DNA of 64,000 bases from Marinomonas sp. MED121 (GTDB taxonomy: Bacteria > Pseudomonadota > Gammaproteobacteria > Pseudomonadales > Marinomonadaceae). Both the position numbers and the translations under genes were made by a program. The stretch is from the NCBI RefSeq assembly GCF_000153025.1, contig NZ_CH672433.1:417456-481455 (forward strand). Direction: 5' to 3'. Positions 63,994 to 64,000 of this stretch are shown here, piece after piece. Below the pieces are notes generated by a model. The model was given only the letters and a program-made list of their open reading frames with translations. It was not told where the DNA came from and did not search any database. Numbering within the stretch: the first letter of the stretch is position 1; each line of letters starts with the position of its first letter.

Positions 63994-64000
63994 GTCAGAC
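63994..64000 (+). CDS. rpoD: Start of rpoD (sigma-70), cut by window edge
   Basis: An ATG at 63994 begins a frame reading Met-Ser before the window ends. The rpsU-yqeY-dnaG-rpoD order is conserved across gammaproteobacteria, so this is most likely the primary sigma factor gene. Only position supports the name; too few codons are visible to test it. Confidence 0.5.

Noticed and set aside
1..64000. CRISPR arrays, tRNA genes, rRNA genes and insertion sequences
   Set aside because: No regularly spaced repeats, no cloverleaf with TTC-type arm, no rRNA and no transposase were seen on reading both strands; a dedicated tRNA scan was not possible.

Overview
The window looks like part of the chromosome of a marine gammaproteobacterium, most likely an Oceanospirillales member close to Marinomonas. 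The DNA is AT-rich, the housekeeping genes are gammaproteobacterial, and the right end has the gene order lptD-surA-pdxA-rsmA-apaG-apaH-glpE-cca, then folB/tsaD divergent from rpsU-(yqeY-like)-dnaG-rpoD. The genus is inferred from gene order and protein resemblance recalled from memory; no search was run.

Region 1 (1-16009) is a contractile-tail phage locus read mainly on the minus strand. From promoter-proximal to distal it has a tail-completion protein (gpR-like), a candidate 39-residue ORF, sheath, tube, amidase, two holin-like proteins, a tail assembly chaperone with a -1 frame extension, tape measure, a DUF2590-like baseplate protein, gpJ, gpI, a collar fibre and a tail fibre cut by the window edge. 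To the right lie a 599-residue coiled-coil protein on the plus strand, a secreted DUF4262-like protein, an esterase, an Ogr/Delta zinc-finger activator, a P2 gpA-type HUH replication initiator, an unknown protein and a plus-strand CI/S24 repressor with palindromic operators. No terminase, portal, protease, capsid, head-completion or integrase gene is visible. This fits a headless tail particle (tailocin) that kept prophage-style control, although genes beyond the left edge cannot be excluded.

Region 2 (16123-18481) is a BaeSR-like envelope-stress two-component system.

Region 3 (18587-46098) is a type VI secretion cluster on one strand. It starts with a sensory/transport module (Cache-HAMP protein, Cache-HAMP-MFS fusion, ABC-type solute-binding protein), followed by VgrG, a DUF6931-like protein, PAAR, TssA, Hcp, TssB, two TssC paralogues, TssE, TssF, TssG, ClpV, a second solute-binding protein, an FHA protein, TssJ, TssK, TssL, TssM and a Ser/Thr kinase. 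Oddities are a one-base frameshift splitting tssK, loss of the TssM Walker A motif, a SPOR domain on TssL, a duplicated sheath subunit and the unusual MFS fusion. If real, the tssK lesion should disable the apparatus.

Region 4 (46507-64000) is conserved housekeeping DNA: an MscS channel, gph-rpe, a DUF3530 hydrolase, djlA, the outer-membrane biogenesis/pdxA/rsmA/apaGH/glpE/cca run, folB-tsaD, and the macromolecular-synthesis genes rpsU, yqeY-like, dnaG and the first bases of rpoD. Strong intrinsic terminators separate several of these units. No tRNA, rRNA, CRISPR array or insertion sequence was seen.
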